The notes under the pieces are model-generated. The model did no database searches, was not told the DNA's origin, and saw nothing but the letters and a program-made list of their open reading frames with translations. From positions 1,240,001-1,304,000 of the forward strand of contig NZ_CP177163.1 in the NCBI RefSeq assembly GCF_046736075.1: 64,000 nt of DNA, in the 5' to 3' direction. The translations under genes were made by a program, and so were the position numbers. The stretch is from Stenotrophomonas sp046736075. Its GTDB lineage: Bacteria > Pseudomonadota > Gammaproteobacteria > Xanthomonadales > Xanthomonadaceae. The stretch's first letter is position 1; each line of letters starts with the position of its first letter. This document shows positions 26,399 through 35,700 of the stretch, piece by piece.

Positions 26399-26674
26399 AT
26401 GTACAGCCGCCATTTCCAGTTCAACCAGTTCCGCTCCCTGTTTGCGCCGCGCAAGCCGCGCCACCCGTTGGTGCGCGTTGCGGTCGGTCTGCTGGGCTTG
26501 GCGATCCTGGCCGCGCTGGTGTTCGTGGGCGTGTTCGTGGGTGCGGCGATGATTATCGCTGGCGTCGCGTGGAAGCTGCTTGCCCAGCGCAAGAGCGCGC
26601 GCCAGGCACCGTCGCAGGTGATGGACGGCGAGTATCGCGTGGTGCGCAAGCCGGCCCTGCCGCTGTCGCGCTGA
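26399..26674 (+). CDS. Small membrane protein of unknown function
   Basis: 91 residues from ATG 26399. A basic N-terminus is followed by one long or two closely packed hydrophobic segments (about 25–60: VRVAVGLLGLAILAALVFVGVFVGAAMIIAGVAW), then a basic tail ending MDGEYRVVRKPALPLSR. I recognise no named family. It is divergent from the Rieske gene and stands alone ahead of the FAH-family hydrolase. Confidence 0.72.
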   Translation: MYSRHFQFNQFRSLFAPRKPRHPLVRVAVGLLGLAILAALVFVGVFVGAAMIIAGVAWKLLAQRKSARQAPSQVMDGEYRVVRKPALPLSR

Positions 26675-26733
26675 TCCAGCGCCGCGCCCGCCACTGCGGG
26701 CCGTCCTTGCCCTGATCCCGTCGATCCCGTCGA

Positions 26734-26751
26734 CATGCCACGCTTGGCATG
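26734..26751. promoter_or_regulatory. Perfect palindrome upstream of the FAH-family gene
   Basis: CATGCCA-CGCT-TGGCATG has 7-bp perfect arms 58 bases before the FAH-family ATG; a second, longer-spaced pair GCCACG…CGTGGC overlaps it. It could be an operator or a small hairpin; regulator unknown. Confidence 0.4.
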
Positions 26752-26808
26752 GCACGTGGCGCACGCACGTTCTAGACTGCCGCGAACCTTCTTTGACAGG
26801 ACGCGAGC

Positions 26809-27516
26809 ATGACCGATGTAATCCCCACGCCCGTGCAGCCGCGCATTCCCGTTGCCGGTGGCGGTACCTTCCCGGTACGCCGCATCTACTGCGTGGGCCG
26901 TAATTTCGCCGACCATGCGCGTGAGATGGGGGCGGCCGTACCGGCTGCCGACGACCGCGGCCGTCCGATGTTCTTCAGCAAGCCAGCCGACGCGATCGTG
27001 GTTGGCCATGACGATGCGATCCCCTACCCGCCGTCCACCAGCGACCTGCACCACGAGGTGGAGCTGGTGGTGGCCATCGGCCACGACGCGCCGGCCGGCG
27101 TGCTGCCGGTGGACCAGGCCGAGGCGCTGGTGTTCGGGTATGGCGTCGGCCTGGACCTGACCCGCCGCGACCTGCAGGCGGCCGCCAAGGCCAAGGGCCA
27201 CCCCTGGGACAGCGCCAAGGGCTTCGATCACTCCGCCCCGGTCAGCGAACTGGTGCCGGCCGGTGAAGTGGGCGATCTTGCCGCGCTCAACCTGTCGCTG
27301 GAAATCAATGGCGAGGTGCGCCAGCAATCGCTGCTGGACCAGATGATCTGGACCGTGCCGGAGATCCTGCACGAGCTGTCCAAGCTGTGGGCGCTGCGCG
27401 CGGGCGATCTGGTGTTCATGGGCACCCCGGCCGGCGTGGCCGCGCTGCACCCGGGCGATCGTTTCAGCGCGCGCCTGGAAAACGTGGCCGAGCGCCACGG
27501 CGTCATCGCCGGATGA
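26809..27516 (+). CDS. Fumarylacetoacetate hydrolase-family protein (fumarylpyruvate hydrolase-like)
   Basis: 235 residues. The FAH fold shows the metal-binding HHEVELVVAIG, the later LTRRDLQ…GHPWDSAKGFDHSAP and the C-terminal LRAGDLVFMGTPAGV. Length and the single-domain form match fumarylpyruvate hydrolases of gentisate catabolism (NagK type), though other 2-hydroxyacyl hydrolases or oxaloacetate decarboxylases have the same motifs. No gentisate genes are nearby, so substrate is not certain. Confidence 0.88.
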   Translation: MTDVIPTPVQPRIPVAGGGTFPVRRIYCVGRNFADHAREMGAAVPAADDRGRPMFFSKPADAIVVGHDDAIPYPPSTSDLHHEVELVVAIGHDAPAGVLPVDQAEALVFGYGVGLDLTRRDLQAAAKAKGHPWDSAKGFDHSAPVSELVPAGEVGDLAALNLSLEINGEVRQQSLLDQMIWTVPEILHELSKLWALRAGDLVFMGTPAGVAALHPGDRFSARLENVAERHGVIAG

Positions 27517-27570
27517 CAACCGCTGCGTTACGCTGCGGCGTCCTTTGATACCCCACGACAGGAGAACCCG

Positions 27571-27975
27571 ATGGGAATGATTACCGAGTTCAAGGAATTC
27601 GCCATGCGTGGCAACGTCATCGACCTGGCGGTTGGTGTCGTCATCGGTGCCGCGTTCGGCAAGATCGTCACCGCGCTGGTGGACAAGATCATCATGCCGC
27701 CGCTGGGCTGGCTGATCGGGCGGGTGGATTTCTCGCAACTGGCCTGGACACTGGCTCCGGCACGGCTGGCACCGGACGGCAAGGAGATTCCGGCCGTGGT
27801 GATCGGCTACGGCGATTTCCTCAACACGCTGGTGCAGTTCGTGATCGTGGCCTTCGCGATCTTCCTGGTGGTGAAGGTGATCAACCGCCTGGCCCGCAAG
27901 AAGGAAGCGGCTCCGGCCGCGCCGGCAGAGGAAGTGCTGCTGCTGCGCGAGATCCGCGACAACCTGAAGCGCTGA
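27571..27975 (+). CDS. mscL: Large-conductance mechanosensitive channel MscL
   Basis: 134 residues. N-terminal amphipathic helix, then first transmembrane helix FAMRGNVIDLAVGVVIGAAFGKIVTALV, a periplasmic loop and second helix FLNTLVQFVIVAFAIFLVVKVINRL, ending in an acidic C-terminal helix bundle. Forms the homopentameric osmotic safety valve in the inner membrane. A strong terminator follows the gene. Confidence 0.97.
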   Translation: MGMITEFKEFAMRGNVIDLAVGVVIGAAFGKIVTALVDKIIMPPLGWLIGRVDFSQLAWTLAPARLAPDGKEIPAVVIGYGDFLNTLVQFVIVAFAIFLVVKVINRLARKKEAAPAAPAEEVLLLREIRDNLKR

Positions 27976-27980
27976 CCGGC

Positions 27981-28040
27981 GTACCGACCAACGGTCGGTA
28001 CCTACCACGGTCCAGGGGCGTACCGACCAACGGTCGGTAC
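27981..28040. repeat. Two direct copies of a REP-like palindrome
   Basis: GTACCGACC, AAC and GGTCGGTAC form a perfect 9-bp-arm stem-loop at 27981–28001, repeated exactly at 28020–28040 (39 bases apart). The core CGACC-AAC-GGTCG recurs near 49341. Probably a Stenotrophomonas-type REP/SMAG-like element between mscL and the M28 peptidase. Confidence 0.8.
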
Positions 28041-28052
28041 CGACCGGCATCC

Positions 28053-28080
28053 GAAAGCCCCGCTCCGGCGGGGCTTTCGC
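28053..28080 (+). terminator. Terminator after mscL
   Basis: Hairpin GAAAGCCCCGC/GCGGGGCTTTC with loop TCCG (28053–28078). The stem itself contains a T-run in its 3' arm, but no long U-tract follows, so efficiency is uncertain. It would act for the mscL transcript. Confidence 0.7.
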
Positions 28081-28181
28081 GTATGGAAAACAGCGTCCGC
28101 CGAACCATGACCTCCCGCCCATGTGCAGGGCCGGCAGGCTGCTAAGCTCGGATGCTTCCGCCCCGTTCCCGGAGTTCGTCC

Positions 28182-29597
28182 ATGCGTCGCCGCGTCCTTG
28201 CCATCGCATCCACCCTTGCCCTGCTGGCAGGGCCCGCCTTCGCCGCGCCGACGACCCTGCCGCCCAAGTCGCTGGCCACCGCCGCCGAACTGCGCGAGCA
28301 GGCGCTGAAGGACGACACCGGCTGGAAGGTCGTGGAGTCGCTCACCACCGAGATCGGGCCGCGCATTGCCGGCAGCGAGGCCGACGCGCGTGCGGTGGCC
28401 TGGGCGGTGGCCAAGTTCAAGGCGCTGGGCTTTGACAAGGTGTGGACCGAGCCGGTCACCTTCCCGAAGTGGGAGCGCCGCAGCGAGCACGCCGAAGTGA
28501 CCGGCACGCACGCCCAGCCGCTGACCATCACCGCACTGGGCGGCAGCCCGGGCGGCACGGTCGAGGCCGACGTGGTGCGCTTCGCCGACCTGGCCGCGCT
28601 GCAGGCGGCGCCGGCAGGCTCGCTGGCCGGCAAGATCGCATTCGTGGACTACCAGATGACCGCCTACCGCGACGGCCGTGACTACGGCAACGGCGGCGCG
28701 GTGCGCAGCAAGGGGCCGTCCGAGGCGATCCGCAAGGGCGCAGTCGGCTTCGTGATGCGCTCGGCCGGTACCGATTCGCACCGCGTTCCGCATACGGGCA
28801 TCACCCGCTTCGACGACGGCCTGACCCCGGTGCCGGCCGCCGCGCTGTCGGTGCCCGACGCCAACCAGCTGGCGCGCCTGCTCGCGCTCGGCCCGACCCG
28901 CCTGAAGGTCAGCCTGGATTGCGGCTGGGACGGCAAGGCAACGTCGTACAACGTGATCGGCGAGATCACCGGCCGCAGCCTGCCCAAGGAAGTGGTGGTG
29001 ATCGGTGGTCACCTCGATTCGTGGGACCTGGGCACGGGCGCGGTCGACGACGGTGCCGGCGTGGGCATCACGATGGCCGCCGGCCACCTGATCGGCCAGC
29101 TCAAGCAGGCGCCGAAGCGGACCATCCGCGTGGTTGCCTTCGCCAACGAAGAACAGGGCCTGTACGGCGGCAAGGCCTACGCCGAGGCGCACGCCAAGGA
29201 TGTGGCCCTGCACCAGCTCGCCGCCGAAAGCGACTTCGGCGCCGGCCGCATCTATGCGTTCAACACCGGCTCGCCGAACCCGGCCGACTCGCGCGAGGCC
29301 ACCCGCCAGATCGCCGAGGTGCTCAAGCCGCTGGGCATCGAGTACGCGCCGGACAAGGGCGGCCCCGGCCCGGACGTGGGCCCGCTGGCCACCAAGGGCG
29401 GTGCGTGGGCATGGCTGGCACAGGATGGCAGCGACTACTTCCACCTGCACCACACCGCCGATGACACCCTGGACAAGATCGATCCGGCGGCGCTGGCGCA
29501 GAACGTGGCGGCCTACACGGTATTTGCCTATCTCGCCGCAGAGGCCGACGGCAACTTCGGCAGCGAAGCCAAGCCGACCACCCCGCCGAACGAATGA
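28182..29597 (+). CDS. Secreted M28-family zinc peptidase with PA domain
   Basis: 471 residues from ATG 28182; GGAG lies 8 bases ahead. Signal peptide 1–22 (AFA|APT). A protease-associated domain spans about 110–240, inserted before the metallopeptidase core. The two-zinc ligand set can be read: His277 (GGHLDSWD), Asp289 (VDDGAG), Glu323/324 (NEEQG), Asp351 and a C-terminal His in FHLHHTADD. Periplasmic or secreted aminopeptidase or carboxypeptidase; exact specificity unknown. Final residues PTTPPNE are a short tail. Downstream is a 634-base gene-free region. Confidence 0.92.
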   Translation: MRRRVLAIASTLALLAGPAFAAPTTLPPKSLATAAELREQALKDDTGWKVVESLTTEIGPRIAGSEADARAVAWAVAKFKALGFDKVWTEPVTFPKWERRSEHAEVTGTHAQPLTITALGGSPGGTVEADVVRFADLAALQAAPAGSLAGKIAFVDYQMTAYRDGRDYGNGGAVRSKGPSEAIRKGAVGFVMRSAGTDSHRVPHTGITRFDDGLTPVPAAALSVPDANQLARLLALGPTRLKVSLDCGWDGKATSYNVIGEITGRSLPKEVVVIGGHLDSWDLGTGAVDDGAGVGITMAAGHLIGQLKQAPKRTIRVVAFANEEQGLYGGKAYAEAHAKDVALHQLAAESDFGAGRIYAFNTGSPNPADSREATRQIAEVLKPLGIEYAPDKGGPGPDVGPLATKGGAWAWLAQDGSDYFHLHHTADDTLDKIDPAALAQNVAAYTVFAYLAAEADGNFGSEAKPTTPPNE

Positions 29598-29772
29598 CGG
29601 CACGGTGCGGCGATCGGTGATCGCCGCACCTCACTGCATCATCGCTGGAGAAACCTTCGTCTGCCGATGAAGGCGTCCGAGTCCACGCAGGCGCGAAAGA
29701 GCGTAGCGCCTCGGCTCACGCCAGGCGCGCACAAACGCCACACGCCTCAGCAAGGCGCCATCAGTCTCGACA

Positions 29773-29870
29773 CGTGGGCCGCGATGCCCGTGCCGGCGAC
29801 GTAAAGGAGGAGGTGGCGGCCGCAGGCCGACGCCGGGGGACAGTGGCCGGCACGGGCATCACGGCCCACG
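29773..29870. ncRNA. Candidate structured RNA: long 24-position stem with complex loop
   Basis: Bases 29773–29796 pair with 29847–29870: 9 bp plus 14 bp, interrupted only by one C·A mismatch (29782/29861). The 50-base loop contains GTAAAGGAGGAGG and a secondary hairpin around GGCGGCC-GCA-GGCCGACGCC. This exceeds ordinary terminator stems and is not near a U-tract. Strand of transcription, if any, is unknown. Confidence 0.45.
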
Positions 29871-29948
29871 CGCGACCCACCCGCCGCCGCACGCCGCGCG
29901 CCGCGCGAGACTCACCGCGCGCAAACAGGCCGCGCCCACGTCGTGCAT

Positions 29949-29979
29949 GAAAAAAAGCCCGACCGCGAACGGCCGGGCT
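29949..29979 (-). terminator. Rho-independent terminator on the minus strand
   Basis: Minus-strand AGCCCGGCC-GTTCGC-GGTCGGGCT hairpin followed by seven T. It lies 253 bases past the RlmB-type stop, so it either ends a long 3' leader or a separate short RNA. Confidence 0.85.
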
Positions 29980-30231
29980 ACCGGGATTGCATCACACCCC
30001 ACGCGGTGAATGCCGCAGTCTTACGTACGTCCGGACAAGCGGATCGCCGCGCTGGGTGGGTGTCTCTCCTCACCTACGCAACGCAGCACCGCCATCACAC
30101 TGTGCGTGGAAAGGAATCCACTACACCATGCGAAAAGTCCGAATCGAATGTAGTCACGGCCAGTTCGGTGGAACCGATCACAACATGGGGCGGCGCGCAC
30201 TTGCGCGCTACCCGTAAAACATCCGCCGCGA

Positions 30232-31071
30232 TCACCCCTTGCGGCCGTACCAGTGCGACAACAGCACCGCCGTGGCAGAGGCCACGTTGAGACTTTCCAC
30301 CGCCCCGCTGCCCGGAATGGAGACCTGCAGGTCGCAGTCCTGTGCGAGGTCGCGGTCCATGCCTTCGCCTTCGGCACCCATCACGTAGACCAGGCGTTCC
30401 GGCAGCGCGGTCGCGAACAGGTTGTCGCCACCTTCCACCAGCGTTGCCGCCAGTCCGAAGCCGGCGCCGCGCAGCTGCGACATCGCCTGCGGCAGCGCCG
30501 GCAGGCGTACCAGCGGCACGGCTTCGGCACCGCCTTCGGCGACGCGGGCAGCGGCACCGGACAGCGCCAGCGTCGCACCCGGCGGCAGCAGCAGGCCAGC
30601 CACGCCGAAGTGCGCGGCCGAGCGCAGGATCGCGCCGAAATTGTGCGGGTTGCCCACACCGTCCAGCCACAGCGCCAGCACCGGGCCGGACGCCGGCAGC
30701 GTATCGAGCCACTCGTCCAGGGCCAGCATCGGCGCACGCACCACGTCGGCAACCACGCCCTCGTGGTGGGTGGTGGCAGCGAGCTTGTTGAGATCGCCTT
30801 CTTCCACTACGCGGTAACCCACGCGGTTGGCCACGCACCACTTCAGCATCGGCTGCAGGCGCGGGATCAGCGACTCGGCCAGGTACAGCTTGCGCAGCGC
30901 CTGCGGGCGGCGCTCGAACAACGCCTGCACGGCATTCCAGCCATACAGGCGCAGCTCGTCGTTGCCACGGCCCGGCGGTGGCGGGCTGCCGCCCTGGTCG
31001 CGCGGCGGCAGCGGGGTCGCCCGCGGCGGTCGCGCCGACGGGCGGCGGGCATTCTTCCAGGGATCATTCAC
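30232..31071 (-). CDS. rlmB: SpoU/TrmH-family 23S rRNA methyltransferase (RlmB-like)
   Basis: 279 residues from GTG 31071 (GGAG about 10 bases ahead), overlapping the AGCS stop by 8 bases; a longer ATG start at 31131 is less likely. A disordered Pro/Arg-rich N-terminus is followed by the SpoU_sub_bind domain (LRLYGWNAVQALFERRP) and the trefoil-knot SpoU methylase with motif 1 NPHNFGAILRSA, motif 2 YVMGAEGEGM and motif 3 IPGSGAVESLNVASATAVLL. Expected to 2'-O-methylate G2251 of 23S rRNA; other SpoU enzymes modify tRNA, so the exact site is inferred. Confidence 0.88.
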   Translation of the reverse strand: MNDPWKNARRPSARPPRATPLPPRDQGGSPPPPGRGNDELRLYGWNAVQALFERRPQALRKLYLAESLIPRLQPMLKWCVANRVGYRVVEEGDLNKLAATTHHEGVVADVVRAPMLALDEWLDTLPASGPVLALWLDGVGNPHNFGAILRSAAHFGVAGLLLPPGATLALSGAAARVAEGGAEAVPLVRLPALPQAMSQLRGAGFGLAATLVEGGDNLFATALPERLVYVMGAEGEGMDRDLAQDCDLQVSIPGSGAVESLNVASATAVLLSHWYGRKG

Positions 31072-32581
31072 TACGGGACTGCTCCAGCTTGCGTTGACGC
31101 CAGAATTCGGCGTTCTTGATGCCCAGGGCATCGGGGTCGAAGGTCGGGTCGAGGCCGAGCTTCTTCTGTCGTTCGTAATCGCGCAGGGCCAGCATGGCCG
31201 GCTTCTGCACGATCAGGATGGCGATGATGTTCAACCAGGCCATCAGGCCCACGCCGATATCACCCAGCGCCCAGGCCAGCGTGGCGTTGTGGAACGCACC
31301 GAACACCACCATGCCGATGATGCCCAGGCGCAGCAGCAGCACGGTGGCCGGGCGCTTGCGGTTGTGGTTGATGTAGCTGAGGTTGGTCTCGGCCATGTAG
31401 TAATAGGCCATGATCGTGGTGAAGGCGAAGAAGAAGATCGCCACCGACACGAACGACGCCCCCCACCCCGGCAGCACCGCTTCCACACCCGCCTGCGCGT
31501 AGCCGGCACCTTCCGGGATACCGGCCAGGCCCTGGAAGATCGGCTCGGCACCGGCCACCGGCGAGTACACGTTGTAGGTGCCGCTGGCCAGGATCAGGAA
31601 CGCGGTGGCCGTGCAAACCATCATGGTGTCGAAGTAGATCGCGAAGGCCTGCACATAGCCCTGCTTGGCGGGGTGCGAGACCTCCGAGGCAGCGGCGGCA
31701 TGCGGCCCGGAACCCTGGCCGGCCTCGTTGGCGTAGATGCCGCGCTTGATGCCCCACTCCACCGCCAGGCCCATCATCGCGCCGAACGCGGCATGGGTGC
31801 CGAAGGCGCTGTCGAAGATGATGCCGAACATTTCCGGCACGCGGTCGTGGTTGATGATCATGATGACGATGGCCATCAGGATGAACCCGGCGGCCATGAA
31901 CGGCACCACCACTTCGGCGAAGTTGGCGATGCGCTTGACGCCACCGAAGATCACCACACCCAGCAGCAGCGCCACCACGATGCCGATGCCCAGCTTCAGC
32001 GCCTGCACCGATTCCATGCCCATCACCTGGCCGTCCAGCGGGCCGCACAGCGCACCGCCGCGGCAGGCGTTGATGATGCTGTCGGCGATCGCATTGGCCT
32101 GCACGCCCGGCATCAGGAAACCGGCGGCGATGATCGTGGCGCCGGCGAAGGCCAGCGCGTACCACTTCAGGCCCATCGCCTTTTCGATGTAGTACGCCGG
32201 GCCGCCACGGTAGCGGCCTTCGGCATCCTTGGTCTTGTAGATCTGCGCCAGGGTGCATTCGACGTAGGAGGTCGATGCGCCGAGGAAGCCCATCACCCAC
32301 ATCCAGAAGATCGCGCCCGGACCGCCGAAGGCGATCGCGGTGGCCACGCCGGCGATGTTGCCGATGCCCATACGGCCGGCCATCGACATGGCCAGCGCCT
32401 GGAACGACGAGACGCCGGCGTCGGACTTCTCGCCCTGCACCGTCAGGCGGCACATCTCGAAGAACCCGCGGATCTGCATGAACCGGGTGCGGACGCTGAA
32501 GAACAAGCCCGCGGCCAGGCACACGAAGATCAGCGCCTTGCTCCAGATGATGCCATTGATGAAATGTACAGTTGCTTCCAC
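31064..32581 (-). CDS. AGCS-family alanine/glycine:sodium symporter
   Basis: 505 residues from GTG 32581. About 11 hydrophobic spans; the family signature GRMGIGNIAGVATAIAFGGPGAIFWMW is near residues 69–95 and the QGSGPHAAAASEVSHPAKQG motif lies in the middle. Inner-membrane Na+-coupled uptake of alanine or glycine. Its stop overlaps the RlmB-type start, an unusual pairing that couples translation of a transporter and an rRNA modifier. Confidence 0.9.
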   Translation of the reverse strand: MEATVHFINGIIWSKALIFVCLAAGLFFSVRTRFMQIRGFFEMCRLTVQGEKSDAGVSSFQALAMSMAGRMGIGNIAGVATAIAFGGPGAIFWMWVMGFLGASTSYVECTLAQIYKTKDAEGRYRGGPAYYIEKAMGLKWYALAFAGATIIAAGFLMPGVQANAIADSIINACRGGALCGPLDGQVMGMESVQALKLGIGIVVALLLGVVIFGGVKRIANFAEVVVPFMAAGFILMAIVIMIINHDRVPEMFGIIFDSAFGTHAAFGAMMGLAVEWGIKRGIYANEAGQGSGPHAAAASEVSHPAKQGYVQAFAIYFDTMMVCTATAFLILASGTYNVYSPVAGAEPIFQGLAGIPEGAGYAQAGVEAVLPGWGASFVSVAIFFFAFTTIMAYYYMAETNLSYINHNRKRPATVLLLRLGIIGMVVFGAFHNATLAWALGDIGVGLMAWLNIIAILIVQKPAMLALRDYERQKKLGLDPTFDPDALGIKNAEFWRQRKLEQSRSE

Positions 32582-32723
32582 GCGCTCTCTCCAGTCGGCG
32601 GAAAAAAGGAACGTCCCCGTCGGCTGGGAGGACCGCGTTGATTCTCCACGATCCGCGCCGGGCTGCGTAGTGGCAATTTCGATGAATGGGCGGTCGGCGC
32701 GGCCCTCAGGCCACGCCGACGGC

Positions 32724-35700
32724 TTAGGCGTGCCCGCCCACGGACGGGGTGTCCGCCTCCTGCCTGGCCAGCTCGCGCGCCACCGCTTCGGGCGAACGCG
32801 TGTACGGGGCCAGCAGCGAATAGAACGCCGGCACCACGAACAGGGACAGGAAGGTGGACACGGTGACGCCGAAGATCACCACGATGCCGATGGTGCCGCG
32901 GCTGGCCGACCCCGGCCCCCCGGCGACCACCAGGGGGATGGCACCGACCACGGTGGCGATCGAGGTCATCAGGATCGGGCGCAGGCGCACCATTGCCGAT
33001 TCGACGATGGCCTGGTGCACGTCGCGACCTTCGTCGCGCAGCTGGTTGGCGAACTCCACGATCAGGATGCCGTTCTTGGCGGCCAGGCCAACCAGCATCA
33101 CGATGCCGATCTGACTGAACAGATTGATCGTTCCCCCGCTGACATACAGCCCCAGCAGCGCGCCGAGCACGCCCAGCGGCACGGTCAGCATGATCACCAG
33201 CGGGTGGATGAAGCTCTCGAACTGCGCGGCCAGCACCAGGTACACCACCAGCAGGGCCATCGCGAAGGTCAGCAGTACCGCGCTGCCGGCGTTCTGGTAC
33301 TCGCGCGACTCGCCCTTCCAGTCGATCTGCGCATGCTGCGGCAGTTCCTCGCGGGCGGTCTGCTGGGCCCAGGCGATGGCCTCGCCCAGCGGATAGCCCG
33401 GCGCCAGACCGGCGCTGATGGTGATCGAGCGCAGCCGGTTGAAGCGGTTGAGGTTGCCGGCCTCGGCCACTTCGCTGAGCGTGACCAGGTTGGACAGCGG
33501 GATCAGCTCACCGTTGGCGGCACGCACGCGGATGGCGGCCAGGTCGTCCGGCGAGGCGCGCCCGTCGCGGCCCGCCTGGACCAGCACGTCGTACTCTTCG
33601 CCGTTGTCGACGAAGGTGGTGACGCGGCGCGAGCCCATCATGGTTTCCAGCGCGCCACCGATCGCGGTGACCGGCACGCCCAGGTCGGCCGCACGCTGGC
33701 GGTTGATGTTGACCCGCATCTGCGGGCGGGTTTCCTTGTAGTCCGAATCGGCGCCGACCAGGCCGGGGTTGTCGGCCATGCGCAGCAGCATGCGGTCGCG
33801 CCACTGGGCGATCTCGGCATACTCGGGGCCGCCGAGGACGATCTGGAACGGCTGGCCCTGGCTGCGTACCAGGCCGCCACCGACCTGGGTACGCACGCGC
33901 ACGCCGCGCAGGTCGTTGAGGTGGGTCTGCAGATCGGCCGCCACATCGGGCGTGGACACATCGCGCTGGCGCCACGGTTGCAGGAACACGCTGATGCGGC
34001 CGGTGTGCATTTCCTCGCTGGCGCCGAAGCCGCCGGGCACGCGCGGATTGGCACGCACGATCGGCTTGTCCTCGCCGACGAAGCCGGACACGATCTTCTC
34101 CACCTGCTGGACCTGGCCGACCGTATAGTCGAAGCCAGCGCCTTCAGGGCCGTCGATCATGATCTGGAACGAACCGCGGTCTTCGGCCGGCGCCAGTTCG
34201 GAGGGCAGCAGCTTCAGCAGCGCGGCGCTGGCCAGCAGCGACAGCACCATCACCACGATGTAGATCCAGGTGCGCCCGACATGGGCATCGAGCACCCGGC
34301 CATACCCGGCCGAGAGGCGATCCAGGTTGCGGTTGATCAGCCCGTGCAGGCCGCGCGGCGGCTGGCCGGTATGCGGCTTGAGCAGCTTGGAGGCCATCAT
34401 CGGCGTGAGGGTCAGCGACACGAACGCGGACAACGCCACCGCCGCCGCCAGCGCCACGGCCAGTTCGCGGAACAGGCGCCCGGTGTTGCCTTCGAGGAAG
34501 CCGACCGGCAGGAATACCGCCACCAGGACCGCAGTGGTGGCGATCACCGCGAAGGCGACCTGCGCGGTACCGCGCTTGGAGGCGACCAGCGGCGGTTCGC
34601 CAAGGTCGATGCGGCGCTGCACGTTCTCCACCACCACGATGGCGTCATCCACCACCAGGCCGATACACAGCACCAGCGCCAGCAGGGTCAGCAGGTTGAT
34701 CGAGAAGCCGAAGGCGTACAGCGCGATGAAGGCGGCCACCAGGCACACCGGCACCGTTACCGCCGGGATCAGCGCGGCGCGGAAGCTGCCGAGGAACAGC
34801 CAGATCACCGCCAGCACCAGCAGCATCGCCTCGACCAGCGTGGCGTACACGCGGTCCACCGCCGCTTCGATGAAGGTGGTGTTGTCGAACGCGACAAAGA
34901 TCCGCGTTCCCTGCGGCAGCGTGCTGCCGATGCGCTCGGCTTCCTCGCGGGCCTCGCGGGCCACGTCCAGTGCGTTGGCGGTGGAGGTCTTGACGATGCC
35001 CAGGCCGATGTTGGGCTCGCCGTTGCTGCGGTAGTAGGCGCGGCGTTCGGACGAGGCCAGCTCGATCCTGGCCACATCGCCCATGCGCACCACATAGCCG
35101 TCGGCGCCCTTGCCGAGCGGAATGCCGGCGAAGTCCTCGGGTTTGACGTAGTTGCGCTCCACGCGCAGGGTGAAATCGCGGTCGGCCGATTCGATGCGCC
35201 CGGCCGGCAGCTCCACGTTCTCGTTGCGCAGGGCGGTTTCGACATCGCCCACGGTCAGGCCGCGGGCGGCGAGCTGGTCGCGGTCGAGCCAGATCCGCAT
35301 CGCGTAGCGCTGGCGGCCGCCGATGCGCACCTGCGCCACGCCGTCCAGGCTGGAGAAGCGGTCGACCACGTAGCGGTCGGCGTAGTCGCTCAGCTCCAGC
35401 GTGTCCATCGTGGTCGAGCTCATGTTGAGCCAGATGATGGGGTCGGCATCGCTTTCGACCTTGGCGATCTCCGGTGGCCGCGCCTCTTCGGGCATGCGGT
35501 CGGCGACCCGGCTGACCGCGTCGCGGACGTCGTTGGCGGCCGCTTCGATGTCGCGGTTGGAGGTGAATTCGATGCTGACCTGGGCGCGCCCGTTGGAGCT
35601 GCGCGCGTTGATGGTGTCGATGCCTTCGATGCCGGCCAGCGCGTCTTCGAGCACCTGGGTGATGCGGCTTTCGATCACCGCGGCCGACGCGCCGGTGTAG

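Larger units (their letters stand above)
29598..30231. other. 634-base gene-free region between convergent genes, rich in hairpins
   Basis: Lies between the stops of the M28 peptidase and the RlmB-type gene. It contains an imperfect hairpin at the peptidase end (GTGCGGCGATC/GATCGCCGCAC), a cluster of complementary AGGCGC/GCGCCT segments at 29689–29759, a very long stem-loop at 29773–29870, and a minus-strand terminator at 29949–29979. No open frame in it looks coding; a 29-codon Arg-rich frame at about 30128–30217 and others were rejected. No tRNA or known RNA family is recognised. Confidence 0.7.

Noticed and set aside
27981..28040. CRISPR array
   Set aside because: Only two copies of a palindrome 39 bases apart; no spacer series and no cas genes in the window.
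29799..29945. GTG-started frame near the GGAGGAGG tract in the long hairpin
   Set aside because: The SD would be too close to GTG, the 40-odd residue product is Arg/Ala repeats, and it covers both stem arms.
30128..30217. 29-codon plus-strand frame in the gene-free region
   Set aside because: Weak ribosome-binding site spacing, Arg-rich, overlapping the RlmB-proximal antisense region; no supporting homology known to me.
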